A stretch of DNA of 7,384 nt from Hyphomicrobiaceae bacterium (GTDB lineage Bacteria; Pseudomonadota; Alphaproteobacteria; Rhizobiales; JAKIUO01): the NCBI GenBank assembly GCA_021647535.1, contig JAKIUO010000149.1:1-7384 (forward strand). Direction: 5' to 3'. Shown one piece after another: positions 1-6,098 of this stretch. The translations under genes were made by a program, and so were the position numbers. Every line of letters begins with the position of its first letter. The stretch's first letter is position 1. The notes beneath the pieces are model-generated. The model had not been told where the DNA came from and searched no databases. It saw only the letters and a program-made list of their open reading frames with translations.

Positions 1-1299
1 AAGCAATTGGCCAAGATTTTACCCCAAAAATGGGAAGAGCGGGCGCGGCGCGTCGAAGAACACACTCGCACCCTGTGGGCGGGTGGCGCTTTCTTCGAGG
101 AGATGGGCTTTTATTATGTCGGTCCTATTGATGGCCATGATTTCGATCATCTGATGCCGGTTTTGCGCAATATCCGTGATGCTGAAAGCGGCCCCATCTT
201 GCTGCATGTGCGCACGCAAAAAGGCAAGGGCTACAAGCCTGCCGAAGACAGTGCCGACAAATATCATGGCGTCAGCCGCTTTAATGTGGTGACCGGCCAG
301 CAGGAAAAATCCAATGTGCGCAGCTATACCAGCATTTTTGCTGATGAGCTGATTGCGCAGGCGCAAAAAGACAAGGCGATCACTGCCATCACTGCCGCCA
401 TGCCAGATGGCACGGGACTGAAGAAGTTTGCAGAAGAATTTCCAGAGCGCTGCTTTGATGTGGGCATTGCCGAGCAACATGCCGTTACGTTTGCCGCCGG
501 ACAGGCCGCCGAGGGGTTGAAACCCTTTGTCGCCATCTACTCGACCTTTTTGCAGCGCGCCTATGATCAGGTCGTGCATGATGTGGCCATTCAGAATTTG
601 CCGGTACGTTTTGCCATTGATCGTGCCGGACTGGTGGGGGCGGATGGCCCGACCCATGCGGGCAGCTTTGATCTCGCTTTTATGTCGAGCCTGCCCAATA
701 TGGTGGTGATGGCGGCCAGTGACGAGGTTGAGCTGGCGCGTATGGTGGCGACCAGCGCGCACTATAATGAGGGGCCGATCAGTTTTCGCTATCCACGCGG
801 TGGCGGCGCTGGTTTGACCCTGCCGCAAGATCCAGAGCCTCTGAAAATCGGCAAGGGGCGGATTATTTCTGAAGGCAGCAAGGTGGTGCTGTTGTCTCTT
901 GGCGGGCGTCTCGACGCTGCGCAGGAAGCGGCGGCCAGATTAAACGGTCATGGCCTCTCGACAACCCTTGTCGATGCCCGTTTCGCCAAGCCGCTGGATA
1001 CGGATTTGATCAAACAGCTGGCGCTCCATCATGAGGTGCTGCTGACCCTTGAAGAGGGGGCTATTGGCGGCTTTGGCTCGCAGGTTCTGAATTTCCTTGC
1101 TCTTGAAGGCTTGCTCGACGCTGATCGGGGCAGGGGCGGGTTGAAGGTGCGGCCGCTGGCTTTGCCCGATCTGTTCCTGGACCACGACACGCCCGATATT
1201 ATGTATCAAAAAGCCGGACTTGATGCCGACGCCATTGTGCGCACCGTGTTCGCCGCCCTTGGCCGCGCAATGGAAAAAAGTGCACCTAATCTGGCTTGA
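1..1299 (+). CDS. dxs: 1-deoxy-D-xylulose-5-phosphate synthase, C-terminal two thirds (5' truncated by window edge)
   Basis: DXS is a cytosolic thiamine-diphosphate enzyme that condenses pyruvate with glyceraldehyde 3-phosphate to make DXP, the first step of the MEP isoprenoid pathway and a precursor for thiamine and pyridoxal. The frame is open from base 1, so about 200 N-terminal residues of a usual 620-640 are outside the window. Counting from the TTG at base 7, residues 25-90 match the region ending the first domain (GGAFFEEMGF, VGPIDGHD, KGKGYKPAE). The transketolase pyrimidine-binding domain follows at about 105-270, with GIAEQHAVT (153-161, Glu156 being the cofactor-activating Glu), FLQRAYDQV (181-189), DRAGLVGADGPTH (205-217) and FRYPRG (260-265). 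The transketolase C-terminal domain runs from about 285 to 420. All the expected catalytic motifs in the visible part are intact. The gene ends in TGA and is followed by a palindromic repeat rather than directly by another plus-strand gene. Identification is by family motifs and is very secure. Confidence 0.97.
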   Translation, partial: KQLAKILPQKWEERARRVEEHTRTLWAGGAFFEEMGFYYVGPIDGHDFDHLMPVLRNIRDAESGPILLHVRTQKGKGYKPAEDSADKYHGVSRFNVVTGQQEKSNVRSYTSIFADELIAQAQKDKAITAITAAMPDGTGLKKFAEEFPERCFDVGIAEQHAVTFAAGQAAEGLKPFVAIYSTFLQRAYDQVVHDVAIQNLPVRFAIDRAGLVGADGPTHAGSFDLAFMSSLPNMVVMAASDEVELARMVATSAHYNEGPISFRYPRGGGAGLTLPQDPEPLKIGKGRIISEGSKVVLLSLGGRLDAAQEAAARLNGHGLSTTLVDARFAKPLDTDLIKQLALHHEVLLTLEEGAIGGFGSQVLNFLALEGLLDADRGRGGLKVRPLALPDLFLDHDTPDIMYQKAGLDADAIVRTVFAALGRAMEKSAPNLA

Positions 1300-1378
1300 G
1301 TGGGAGGAGATAGGGGCTATTCTATTCTCAGGCGAAACTCGCTTCGCGACGGGGCCAATCTTTATATTATGCGCTACC

Positions 1379-1438
1379 GCTACGCTATTTGAGCGCCGAA
1401 CCCCGCTGGAGGGCCGCCCTCCAGACCTCCCGTTTTTC
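1379..1438 (+). repeat. Palindromic repeat 3' of dxs (diverged third copy of the hairpin family)
   Basis: The core is the 19-nt palindrome at 1406-1424 (CTGGAGGGC-C-GCCCTCCAG), with 9-bp arms and a 1-nt centre; as RNA it would be an 8-bp stem with a CCG triloop. It is preceded by GCTACGC (1379-1385) and AGCGCC and followed by ACCTCCCGTTTTT. The same order (GCTACGC, AGCGC, 9-1-9 palindrome, AMCYC, short T run) is seen in the repeats after the methyltransferase gene and after aroC, although the stem sequence here is different. A second small hairpin, GCGAA/TTCGC (1332-1347), lies just upstream. The element sits about 80 bp after the dxs stop, in the sense direction, so it may act as a transcription terminator or RNA 3'-end structure; the T run is several bases away from the stem, which is not canonical. 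Confidence 0.6.
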
Positions 1439-1444
1439 TACTTT

Positions 1445-1473
1445 AAAAATCAAATAAGCGTGGCAACCCGCTT
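1445..1473 (-). terminator. Possible weak terminator for the 105-aa membrane protein gene
   Basis: Read on the minus strand, AAGCG (1473-1469) can pair with CGCTT (1460-1456) across an 8-nt loop. It is followed by ATTTGATTTTT, ending in five T residues. The stem is only five base pairs, so this is a weak candidate, placed about 40 bp after the stop codon of the minus-strand gene. Confidence 0.25.
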
Positions 1474-1511
1474 GGGAAGCAAGGTTTGCGTGAATATGAA
1501 TGGCCCTGGGT

Positions 1512-1829
1512 TTACGTCAATAATACCCATGCCGTGCCGATGCCAAATAAAACGGCAAACAGTCTGCCGGTCGTACCAGTTGTGGTAAAGGCGCGTGCAA
1601 GGGTCGCAAGCGATAGCAGCAGGGCAGGTATGCCGAATAATCCGCGTTTAAAAGCGAGGTCAGGATCCAGAGGGAGCGCCAGGGACGGGGTTTGCGCGTG
1701 CATCCAGATATATTCGTTGTGGCAAAAGGTTTGATAGACTAAAAGCGCAAGGATGGCGAGCACGTAAAGCCCGATGAGCCCCAGCTGATTGCCCATTGTT
1801 GGGACTGTTGTCTGTTTTTTTGTTGCCAC
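1512..1829 (-). CDS. Small integral-membrane protein, unrecognised (105 aa)
   Basis: I do not recognise the family. The protein is strongly hydrophobic, with likely membrane segments at about residues 16-34 (LGLIGLYVLAILALLVYQT), 63-81 and 87-104, a short basic N-terminus (MATKKQ) and a loop of about 25 residues containing His, Trp and Asp residues. The predicted start is GTG at 1829-1827, with no clear Shine-Dalgarno site; an internal ATG at codon 12 is an alternative. It lies 17 bp after the stop of the DUF4386-type gene on the same strand, so the two are probably co-transcribed. That spacing and the coherent membrane pattern are the main reasons to believe it is a real gene. It converges on dxs. 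Confidence 0.6.
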   Translation of the reverse strand: MATKKQTTVPTMGNQLGLIGLYVLAILALLVYQTFCHNEYIWMHAQTPSLALPLDPDLAFKRGLFGIPALLLSLATLARAFTTTGTTGRLFAVLFGIGTAWVLLT

Positions 1830-1846
1830 GGTTTTGATATCTTAAA

Positions 1847-2404
1847 TTATTTTTTTTTGATCGAGGGCAGGTTAAAGCCCTTGATCATGAGCCATATGGC
1901 CAGCACGACTTCATTCAATACAATTGGCAGATACAGGACCTCTATCATGGGGATCATGCCAGCGGCTTCGAGCAAGTTGACGATCACCAGTATTATGGAT
2001 GCACCTATCCCCCACAATGAAAGCCATTGAGGAACGAGTTTGGATTTGAAGAGCAGATAATAAAAGATCAGGGCTGGCACGGCGAAGATATAGCCGTGGA
2101 TTAGATAAATGCTGTCGCGCATGTGCAGGAGGTCAGGGCTGTGGATCATGAACAAGATGCCAGCAATGACCATCAAGACGCCTTCGATTCCCTTCAAAAC
2201 AAGGTAGGATAGAGATAGTTTTCGGCCATATGGTTTAAAGTAGGGATATATCAGTATGGCAATGAAGATGACGGAAAAACCGCTAATGGTTTCAAGGATC
2301 ATTCCCGTTATTTTGGCATCAGGATTGTTGGATCCAACCAAGCCATAGGCGGTCAGAATCAAAACGCCCACCAGCAAGGCTGTTTTTTTGTTTTTGTTCC
2401 TCAT
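1847..2404 (-). CDS. DUF4386-type integral-membrane protein (185 aa)
   Basis: This is a polytopic membrane protein with about six hydrophobic segments: roughly 8-24, 33-54, 65-87, 99-119, 126-147 and 152-176. The pattern and several local matches agree with the DUF4386 family: a first helix followed by a polar loop, an early 'YPYFKPYGRKLSLSYLVLKG' (53-72) followed by 'IEGVLMVIAG', the 'YYLLFKSKLVPQWLSLWGI' stretch (115-133), and a C-terminal 'LNEVVLAIWLMIKGFN' (163-178). The function of the family is unknown to me. At 185 aa it is somewhat shorter than typical members (about 220-240), mainly in the loops. The start is supported by AGAGGG six bases before the ATG at 2404-2402. The gene is transcribed divergently from the 162-aa paralog gene and is followed closely by the 105-aa membrane protein gene. 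The codons are more AT-rich than those of dxs. Confidence 0.82.
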   Translation of the reverse strand: MRNKNKKTALLVGVLILTAYGLVGSNNPDAKITGMILETISGFSVIFIAILIYPYFKPYGRKLSLSYLVLKGIEGVLMVIAGILFMIHSPDLLHMRDSIYLIHGYIFAVPALIFYYLLFKSKLVPQWLSLWGIGASIILVIVNLLEAAGMIPMIEVLYLPIVLNEVVLAIWLMIKGFNLPSIKKK

Positions 2405-2468
2405 GAATTCCCTCTTTTTTCAGTATGGCGGTCTCGCTGAAAGTTTGCTGTGCGAATCGCCGGGGCGG

Positions 2469-2540
2469 CCAGGATTATGGTTGAAACATGGCTCAGCCAT
2501 GCAGCCAGATTATGGCTGGCATAATGTCGCACGGCTGGCC
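2469..2540. promoter_or_regulatory. Repeat-rich divergent intergenic region, possible operator
   Basis: This lies between the divergent DUF4386-type gene and the 162-aa gene. Two small inverted repeats sit back to back: CATGGC-TCA-GCCATG (2487-2501) and CAGCCA-GATTA-TGGCTG (2502-2518). In addition CCAGGATTATGGTTG (2469-2483) is repeated as CCAGATTATGGCTG (2505-2518), and GGCTGGC occurs at 2514-2520 and 2533-2539. Such clustering suits a regulator-binding region serving one or both genes, but I find no convincing -35/-10 pair, so the regulatory role is inference. Confidence 0.35.
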
Positions 2541-2599
2541 AAGGCAGAACAAAAAGAGCATATTGGCTTCATCCTGTAGAGGTAGAAGGAGAAGAAGCC

Positions 2600-3088
2600 A
2601 TGTCGAGACAATTGCTACAATTAAAGGGTGATCCCTCGATCCGTCGGTTCCTGTTTGATCAGACCCGCAATGAGAGCCTGTTTGACCAGCGTTATGAAGA
2701 GCTGATGGAGCGTATCGAGGAACTGTTCCTGCATTATGGGGCTTTTCATGTGCAAATCCATCTCTCCACGGCGCAGGTCACGGTCTGGCTGCTGGAAGAC
2801 CCGTTCAACTATCGGGTGCTGGCGGGTGACGAAATTTTCAATCCGCCGCTGGAACGCCGCAACCGTTATGCCGTCTATCCGGCTGAAGCGGTGATCCCGG
2901 CTCGCCAGTTGCGCACGCTCATGGAAAAATTCAGAGAACTGCGTTTTGGCGATGACACCGTCTATCTGCGCTCGGGCTCAATCAATGTCATGAATGGCTG
3001 TCTGGGGCTCAATTTCTCTTGCGACGGCACGCATTATGTTGATCACAAGGAGTTTTTGGCCAGCGCCATTTATAAAGAGCTGGGCTAG
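2600..3088 (+). CDS. Uncharacterised protein, first member of a tandem paralog pair (162 aa)
   Basis: I do not recognise this family. It is a soluble, charged protein with no signal peptide or membrane segment. Gapless alignment with the next gene's product gives about 92 identities in 160 positions. Three blocks stand out: N-terminal GDPSIRxFLFxQTRxES (10-26), a middle block FHVQI...VW.L.DPFNY (49-71), and a very well conserved C-terminal block VYLRSGSINVMNG (121-133) followed by LNFSCDGTHYVDH (137-149). The Cys, Asp and His residues in the last block could form a binding or active site, but that is inference. The ATG is supported by AAGGAG (2586-2591) eight bases upstream. The gene is divergent from the DUF4386-type gene and is followed by a hairpin and a separate promoter-like region before its paralog, so the two copies may be expressed independently. 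Confidence 0.85.
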   Translation: MSRQLLQLKGDPSIRRFLFDQTRNESLFDQRYEELMERIEELFLHYGAFHVQIHLSTAQVTVWLLEDPFNYRVLAGDEIFNPPLERRNRYAVYPAEAVIPARQLRTLMEKFRELRFGDDTVYLRSGSINVMNGCLGLNFSCDGTHYVDHKEFLASAIYKELG

Positions 3089-3136
3089 GTCAAGACTGAT
3101 AAATGAATTGTGCTTGTGTTTGGCTTAAAAAGAGGT

Positions 3137-3164
3137 TTCCCGGCGCAAATTTTTACGCCGGGAA
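3137..3164. terminator. Hairpin between the two paralogs, possible terminator
   Basis: TTCCCGGCG (3137-3145) pairs perfectly with CGCCGGGAA (3156-3164) across a 10-nt AT-rich loop. It lies about 50 bp after the stop of the 162-aa gene. No T run follows it on the plus strand; on the minus strand a run of five T occurs about 7 nt beyond the stem. It could end transcription of the upstream gene or stabilise its mRNA 3' end. Confidence 0.4.
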
Positions 3165-3205
3165 TACAGCCTGAACAGCTGATTTCGCTCCATTTCCTAA
3201 CAAGA

Positions 3206-3244
3206 TTGTTAACCTTTATCTGCGACACTTTATCAAGGTTAACA
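3206..3244 (+). promoter_or_regulatory. Operator-like palindrome overlapping a possible promoter of the 160-aa gene
   Basis: TGTTAACCTT (3207-3216) and AAGGTTAACA (3235-3244) are perfect 10-bp inverted arms separated by 18 bp and ending 20 bp before the ATG at 3265. A weak sigma-70-like pair, TTGTTA (3206-3211) and TTTATC (3229-3234) with 17-bp spacing, lies within the same span, so a dimeric protein bound at the palindrome would cover the promoter. The arms contain TTAACC, which resembles a CtrA half-site of Alphaproteobacteria, but the full TTAA-N7-TTAA arrangement is absent. The symmetry is visible directly; the regulatory role is inferred. Confidence 0.45.
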
Positions 3245-3264
3245 GTTAGTGGAGTGGAGTAGAA

Positions 3265-3747
3265 ATGACCGGACAATCAAGACAATTAAGGGGAGACCCT
3301 TCTATCAGGCAATTCCTGTTTTCGCAGACTCGGACCGAAAGTCCTTTTGATACGGGCTGCGAAAAACTGATGGATCGAATTGAGGTCCTGTTTTCGCACC
3401 ATGGTATTTTTCATGTGCAAATCGAGATGTCGACCTGCCAGATGATGGTGTGGACGCTTGATGATCCTTTCAACTATCAGATCTTTGTTGGCGAAGAAGT
3501 GTTTGACGAAGAGCGCTGGCAAGGGATCGCGATTGCTTCTTATCCCGACAAGGCAAAAATCAGACCCACGACAATCCGCCCGGTGCTGGAGCGCTTTCGC
3601 GTTTTACGCCTCGCCGATGAGAAGGTCTATCTGCGTTCAGGCTCCATTAATATCATGAACGGCCTGCTGCGTCTGAATTTCTCCTGCGATGGCACGCATT
3701 ATGTGGATCATCAGGAATTTCTCACCAGTCCGGTATACGAAGTCTGA
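3265..3747 (+). CDS. Uncharacterised protein, second member of the tandem paralog pair (160 aa)
   Basis: This is a paralog of the preceding 162-aa protein. It aligns without gaps over its whole length, with identity highest at the C-terminus (31 of the last 40 aligned positions) and lowest in the middle (about residues 76-120). Conserved blocks are GDPSIRQFLFSQTRTES (10-26), DPFNYQ (67-72), VYLRSGSINIMNG (121-133) and LNFSCDGTHYVDH (137-149). There is no signal peptide or membrane segment, and I know of no assigned function. The start ATG has GGAG (3256-3259) five bases upstream, repeated as GGAGTGGAG. It has its own operator-like upstream region. Its stop codon is 22 bp before the methyltransferase start, so read-through transcription into that gene is likely. 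Confidence 0.85.
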   Translation: MTGQSRQLRGDPSIRQFLFSQTRTESPFDTGCEKLMDRIEVLFSHHGIFHVQIEMSTCQMMVWTLDDPFNYQIFVGEEVFDEERWQGIAIASYPDKAKIRPTTIRPVLERFRVLRLADEKVYLRSGSINIMNGLLRLNFSCDGTHYVDHQEFLTSPVYEV

Positions 3748-3769
3748 TCACTCGTGCTACTTAGTCCAC

Positions 3770-5014
3770 ATGATTGAAATTACATTGAAAATAGATAGCC
3801 TTGGGGCCGGGGGTGACGGCGTCGCCACCAGCCCTGAAGGCGTGCCGGTTTATGTGCCGCTGGCTCTGCCGGGTGAAACCGTACAGGTGGAGCGGGGCGC
3901 AGAGCGTACCCGGCTGACGCGCATTGTTGAACCCTCTGCGCAGCGCATCAAACCGGTGTGCTCACATTTTGCGCAATGTGGCGGTTGCAGCTTGCAGCAT
4001 TTAAAACCCAAAGCCTATCATGAGTGGAAACGCGAGCATCTGCGCCAAACGCTGGGCGCGCGCGGGCTGGACTGCGAGGTGCGCCCGCTTGTCGCCAATG
4101 AGCCAGGGACCAGATGGCGGGCGACTTTGAGCGCCACGCGCACAAAAAAGAGCGTGCTGCTGGGCTATTTCCGCCGCGCCAGCCACGAACTTATTGATAT
4201 TCAGCAATGCCCGGTCCTGCGCCGCGAAATCGTTGACGCCCTGCCAGCGCTGCGCAAACTGGTGCGCCCGCTTCTATCGCGCAAAAATGTCGCCCGCCTG
4301 TCGATCCTTGTCACCAAAGGCGGGCTCGATATTTCGATTGATGAGGTCGAGCCGGTCGAAGAGGCTGACATGCGCCTGCAGCTGGTGGAGCTGTGCGCCC
4401 CCATCAGGCTGGCCCGACTGACGGTTGCCGGTGAATTGGTCATCGAAAAAGATCGCGCCACCATCGCCTTTGACGGCCTGCCAGCGATCTCGCCCCCCGG
4501 CGGTTTCCTGCAAGCCAGTGAAGTCATGCAGGACAAGATGATCAAGCATGTCATGGCGCTGCTGGCTGACCTTAAAAGAGGCAAAGCGCTTGATCTTTAT
4601 AGCGGCATGGGCACCTTCACGCTGCCATTGGCGCGGCGTTTCAAGCTGCTGGCCGTGGAATATGACGTCGCCGCGCTCAAAGCCCTGCAACAGGCGACCG
4701 GCTTTTCCCAAGGCCTGAAAACAATCGAAACCCTGGAGCGCGACCTCGCCCTCATGCCGCTCTCAGCCCTTGAACTAAAAGGCTATGACATTGTCCTGTT
4801 CGACCCGCCGCGCTCTGGTGCCCGCGCTCAGGTCGCTGAACTGGCAAAATCTGTCGTGCCGCGTTTAATTGCCATCTCCTGTAGCCCAGCCAGCTTCGCC
4901 AGAGATGCCCGAATATTGATCGACGGCGGCTATGAGCTCAAAAGCCTGACGCCATTCGACCAGTTTTTATATTCAACCCATGTGGAACTTGTCGGCGAGT
5001 TTGTGAAGAAATGA
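3770..5014 (+). CDS. rlmD: RlmD-type 23S rRNA 5-methyluridine methyltransferase (TrmA/RlmC/RlmD family, 414 aa)
   Basis: Enzymes of this family transfer a methyl group from S-adenosylmethionine to C5 of a uridine in RNA. The order of domains is a TRAM-like N-terminal segment (about 1-55, IDSLGAGGDGVA), four cysteines for a 4Fe-4S cluster (Cys64, Cys70, Cys73 in CSHFAQCGGC, and Cys147 in QQCPV), a central RNA-binding region, and a Rossmann methyltransferase domain. The latter has FLQAS (246-250), SAM motif DLYSGMGTF (275-283), DPPR (345-348), the nucleophilic Cys371 in ISCSPASF, and the probable base Glu406 in HVELVGEF. TRAM plus Fe-S is the RlmD architecture (U1939 in E. coli), but the exact target uridine is not proven by sequence. 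I chose the ATG at 3770 because the TRAM domain starts there; an in-frame ATG at 3689 would add 27 residues overlapping the previous gene. No clear Shine-Dalgarno site precedes 3770, which fits translation coupled to the upstream gene. Confidence 0.93.
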   Translation: MIEITLKIDSLGAGGDGVATSPEGVPVYVPLALPGETVQVERGAERTRLTRIVEPSAQRIKPVCSHFAQCGGCSLQHLKPKAYHEWKREHLRQTLGARGLDCEVRPLVANEPGTRWRATLSATRTKKSVLLGYFRRASHELIDIQQCPVLRREIVDALPALRKLVRPLLSRKNVARLSILVTKGGLDISIDEVEPVEEADMRLQLVELCAPIRLARLTVAGELVIEKDRATIAFDGLPAISPPGGFLQASEVMQDKMIKHVMALLADLKRGKALDLYSGMGTFTLPLARRFKLLAVEYDVAALKALQQATGFSQGLKTIETLERDLALMPLSALELKGYDIVLFDPPRSGARAQVAELAKSVVPRLIAISCSPASFARDARILIDGGYELKSLTPFDQFLYSTHVELVGEFVKK

Positions 5015-5035
5015 CCGCCAAATGACCTCGCCGGT

Positions 5036-5086
5036 CGGGCGTGCTACGCGCACAGCGCCAAGGGGTGACCCCTTGGAACCCGATTT
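5036..5086 (+). repeat. Palindromic repeat 3' of the methyltransferase gene (left inverted copy)
   Basis: The element begins with a 22-nt block (5036-5057, containing GTGCTACGCGCAC) that is identical to the block at 6186-6207 on the other strand. It continues with the palindrome CCAAGGGGT-G-ACCCCTTGG (5058-5076) and ends AACCCGATTT. As RNA it forms an 8-bp stem with a TGA triloop. Compared with the copy near aroC, the arms differ at three of nine pairs and each change is compensated on the other side. It starts 21 bp after the methyltransferase stop codon, in the sense direction. Confidence 0.8.
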
Positions 5087-5098
5087 GGGGGGGGGGGG
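5087..5098 (+). repeat. Homopolymeric tract of 12 G
   Basis: Twelve consecutive G residues directly follow the left inverted repeat, exactly where the sequence switches to AT-rich DNA. It is intergenic, beyond the 3' ends of both neighbouring genes, so it is not in a position to switch a reading frame or an obvious promoter. Length error in sequencing or assembly is possible. Confidence 0.9.
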
Positions 5099-5228
5099 CT
5101 ATTTTAGTTTTACTTCACTATTGTGATTTTATTATTTTTTCTTTTTATGACGCTAAATACTCCATCAAAATCAAAGTTTAGAGGTCCGTTACGCGCGGGA
5201 CGAAGTACGTCTATTTTGGACTGTTTTT

Positions 5229-5522
5229 TTAGTATTTTTTCCATTGGGGTTGTTTTTGGTTTTCTGTATCATCATCTTCCTCTGTTTGGCGAATTCCGGT
5301 GCTAGGAGTTTCCAATTTTTCCATTTTTGGATTCCCGTGCAGAGGATGTCTGGCCAAATTTCCAAGTTCTTCAATAAGCTTCATTTCACTGTCTGTAACA
5401 AATCTTACTCTATGGAATAGGGATTTTGCTTCCTGCTTGTCAATAACAAAGCCATGACTTGGATATGTTTGAGCCAACGTTTCAAGAGCTTTGTCTTTGA
5501 GATTGTACCATTTAAGATTCAA
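5229..5522 (-). pseudogene. C-terminal part of the SDH-type proteinase gene, downstream of an in-frame TGA (97 codons)
   Basis: This open stretch follows the 191-codon part in the same frame, separated only by one TGA codon at 5525-5523. Its content, especially TYPSHGFVIDKQEAKSLF (19-36) and the following EELGNLARHP, is what I expect in the C-terminal region of the SDH_sah/ClpP-like proteinase proteins, so the two parts look like one ancestral protein of about 289 residues. The last 30 residues are polar and acidic (TEEDDDTENQKQ). A TTG codon directly after the TGA could in principle allow re-initiation, but no well-placed Shine-Dalgarno site is visible. It is therefore most simply a remnant tail; readthrough is the alternative. 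Confidence 0.7.
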
Positions 5523-6098
5523 TCATTGTCCGTAGTCCTCACCTATTCGCATTGCACGAGAGCGAGACCCAACTTCTTCTGGATCAATGCTGCTGAATAT
5601 AGGCCCATATAGTGAAGAGAGTATTTCAATTGCGGCATGGGAAGCTGTTTGGAATGACACAATGCCATCGCTAGAATTGATGATTTCAATGGTGAGACGA
5701 TGGTAGGTTTGGCGTGCTCGTTCTTCTAAAGCGCGAAAGGCTTCGCTAATATTGAGACCAGATTCCATACCTGCGATTTGGTCTGATTTTGCCATTTGTA
5801 TGTCAAGTGGTCCAAGTTCACCATAGGGTGTGAAAATGAGTTCATTTGCACCAATTGCTAAAAGCGTTCCTGCACTTTTGCAAAATCCAGGAATTAAGAC
5901 ACTGAATGTCTCGTATTTACTTTGAAGATATCGGCCCATTTTATATGCGGCATCTGGATCTCCTCCAGACGTGACCAGCAATAATACGCAGTTCTCACTT
6001 GCATGTTTTTCACAAACAAGATTTATGAATTCCAAATCTCTTCCGCGTTCAATTGCACCGTTATAAATAAACCAATCAGACAACAATCCGACTCCCAA
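5523..6098 (-). CDS. SDH-type (ClpP-fold) serine proteinase-like protein, truncated by in-frame TGA (191 aa)
   Basis: The product resembles the SDH_sah (serine dehydrogenase proteinase) group of the ClpP/SppA/crotonase fold. Visible motifs are FIYNGAIERG (10-19), the oxyanion-type loop TSGGDPDAAY (43-52), the probable nucleophile Ser75 in GFCKSAGTLLAIGA (71-84, with Lys74 beside it), and ELGPLDIQ (94-101) after the active-site helix. The C-terminal region includes IDPEEVGSRSRAMRIGEDYG, where homologues continue. Here a TGA (5525-5523) ends the frame, but the same frame continues for 97 more codons. The start is uncertain: TTG at 6098-6096 directly follows an in-frame TAA, itself two codons after an ATG at 6107-6105, and no Shine-Dalgarno site is seen. 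The gene is alone in an AT-rich insert. The actual substrate and role are unknown; the catalytic core itself is intact. Confidence 0.8.
   Translation of the reverse strand: MGVGLLSDWFIYNGAIERGRDLEFINLVCEKHASENCVLLLVTSGGDPDAAYKMGRYLQSKYETFSVLIPGFCKSAGTLLAIGANELIFTPYGELGPLDIQMAKSDQIAGMESGLNISEAFRALEERARQTYHRLTIEIINSSDGIVSFQTASHAAIEILSSLYGPIFSSIDPEEVGSRSRAMRIGEDYGQ

Noticed and set aside
19..828. Long minus-strand open frame opposite dxs
   Set aside because: It is antisense to a conserved dxs coding region and rich in His, Arg and Ile as expected from a shadow of GC-rich codons; no family motif seen.
2388..2579. 63-codon plus-strand open frame before the first paralog
   Set aside because: It begins inside the DUF4386-type gene, runs through the repeat-rich intergenic region and shows no protein-like conservation.
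5184..5211. GC-rich patch with GACG-AAGTA-CGTC hairpin as a terminator or integron-type site
   Set aside because: The stem is only four base pairs, no T run follows on either strand close by, and integron attachment-site core sequences are not present.
5123..5305. 60-codon plus-strand open frame in the AT-rich insert
   Set aside because: It overlaps the 3' end of the proteinase-like gene on the other strand, is rich in Phe from T runs, and has no convincing Shine-Dalgarno site or recognisable domain.
5523..5525. TGA as a selenocysteine codon
   Set aside because: No strong hairpin is evident just downstream of the codon, the position is not in a catalytic motif of this fold, and homologues are not known to me to carry Cys there.
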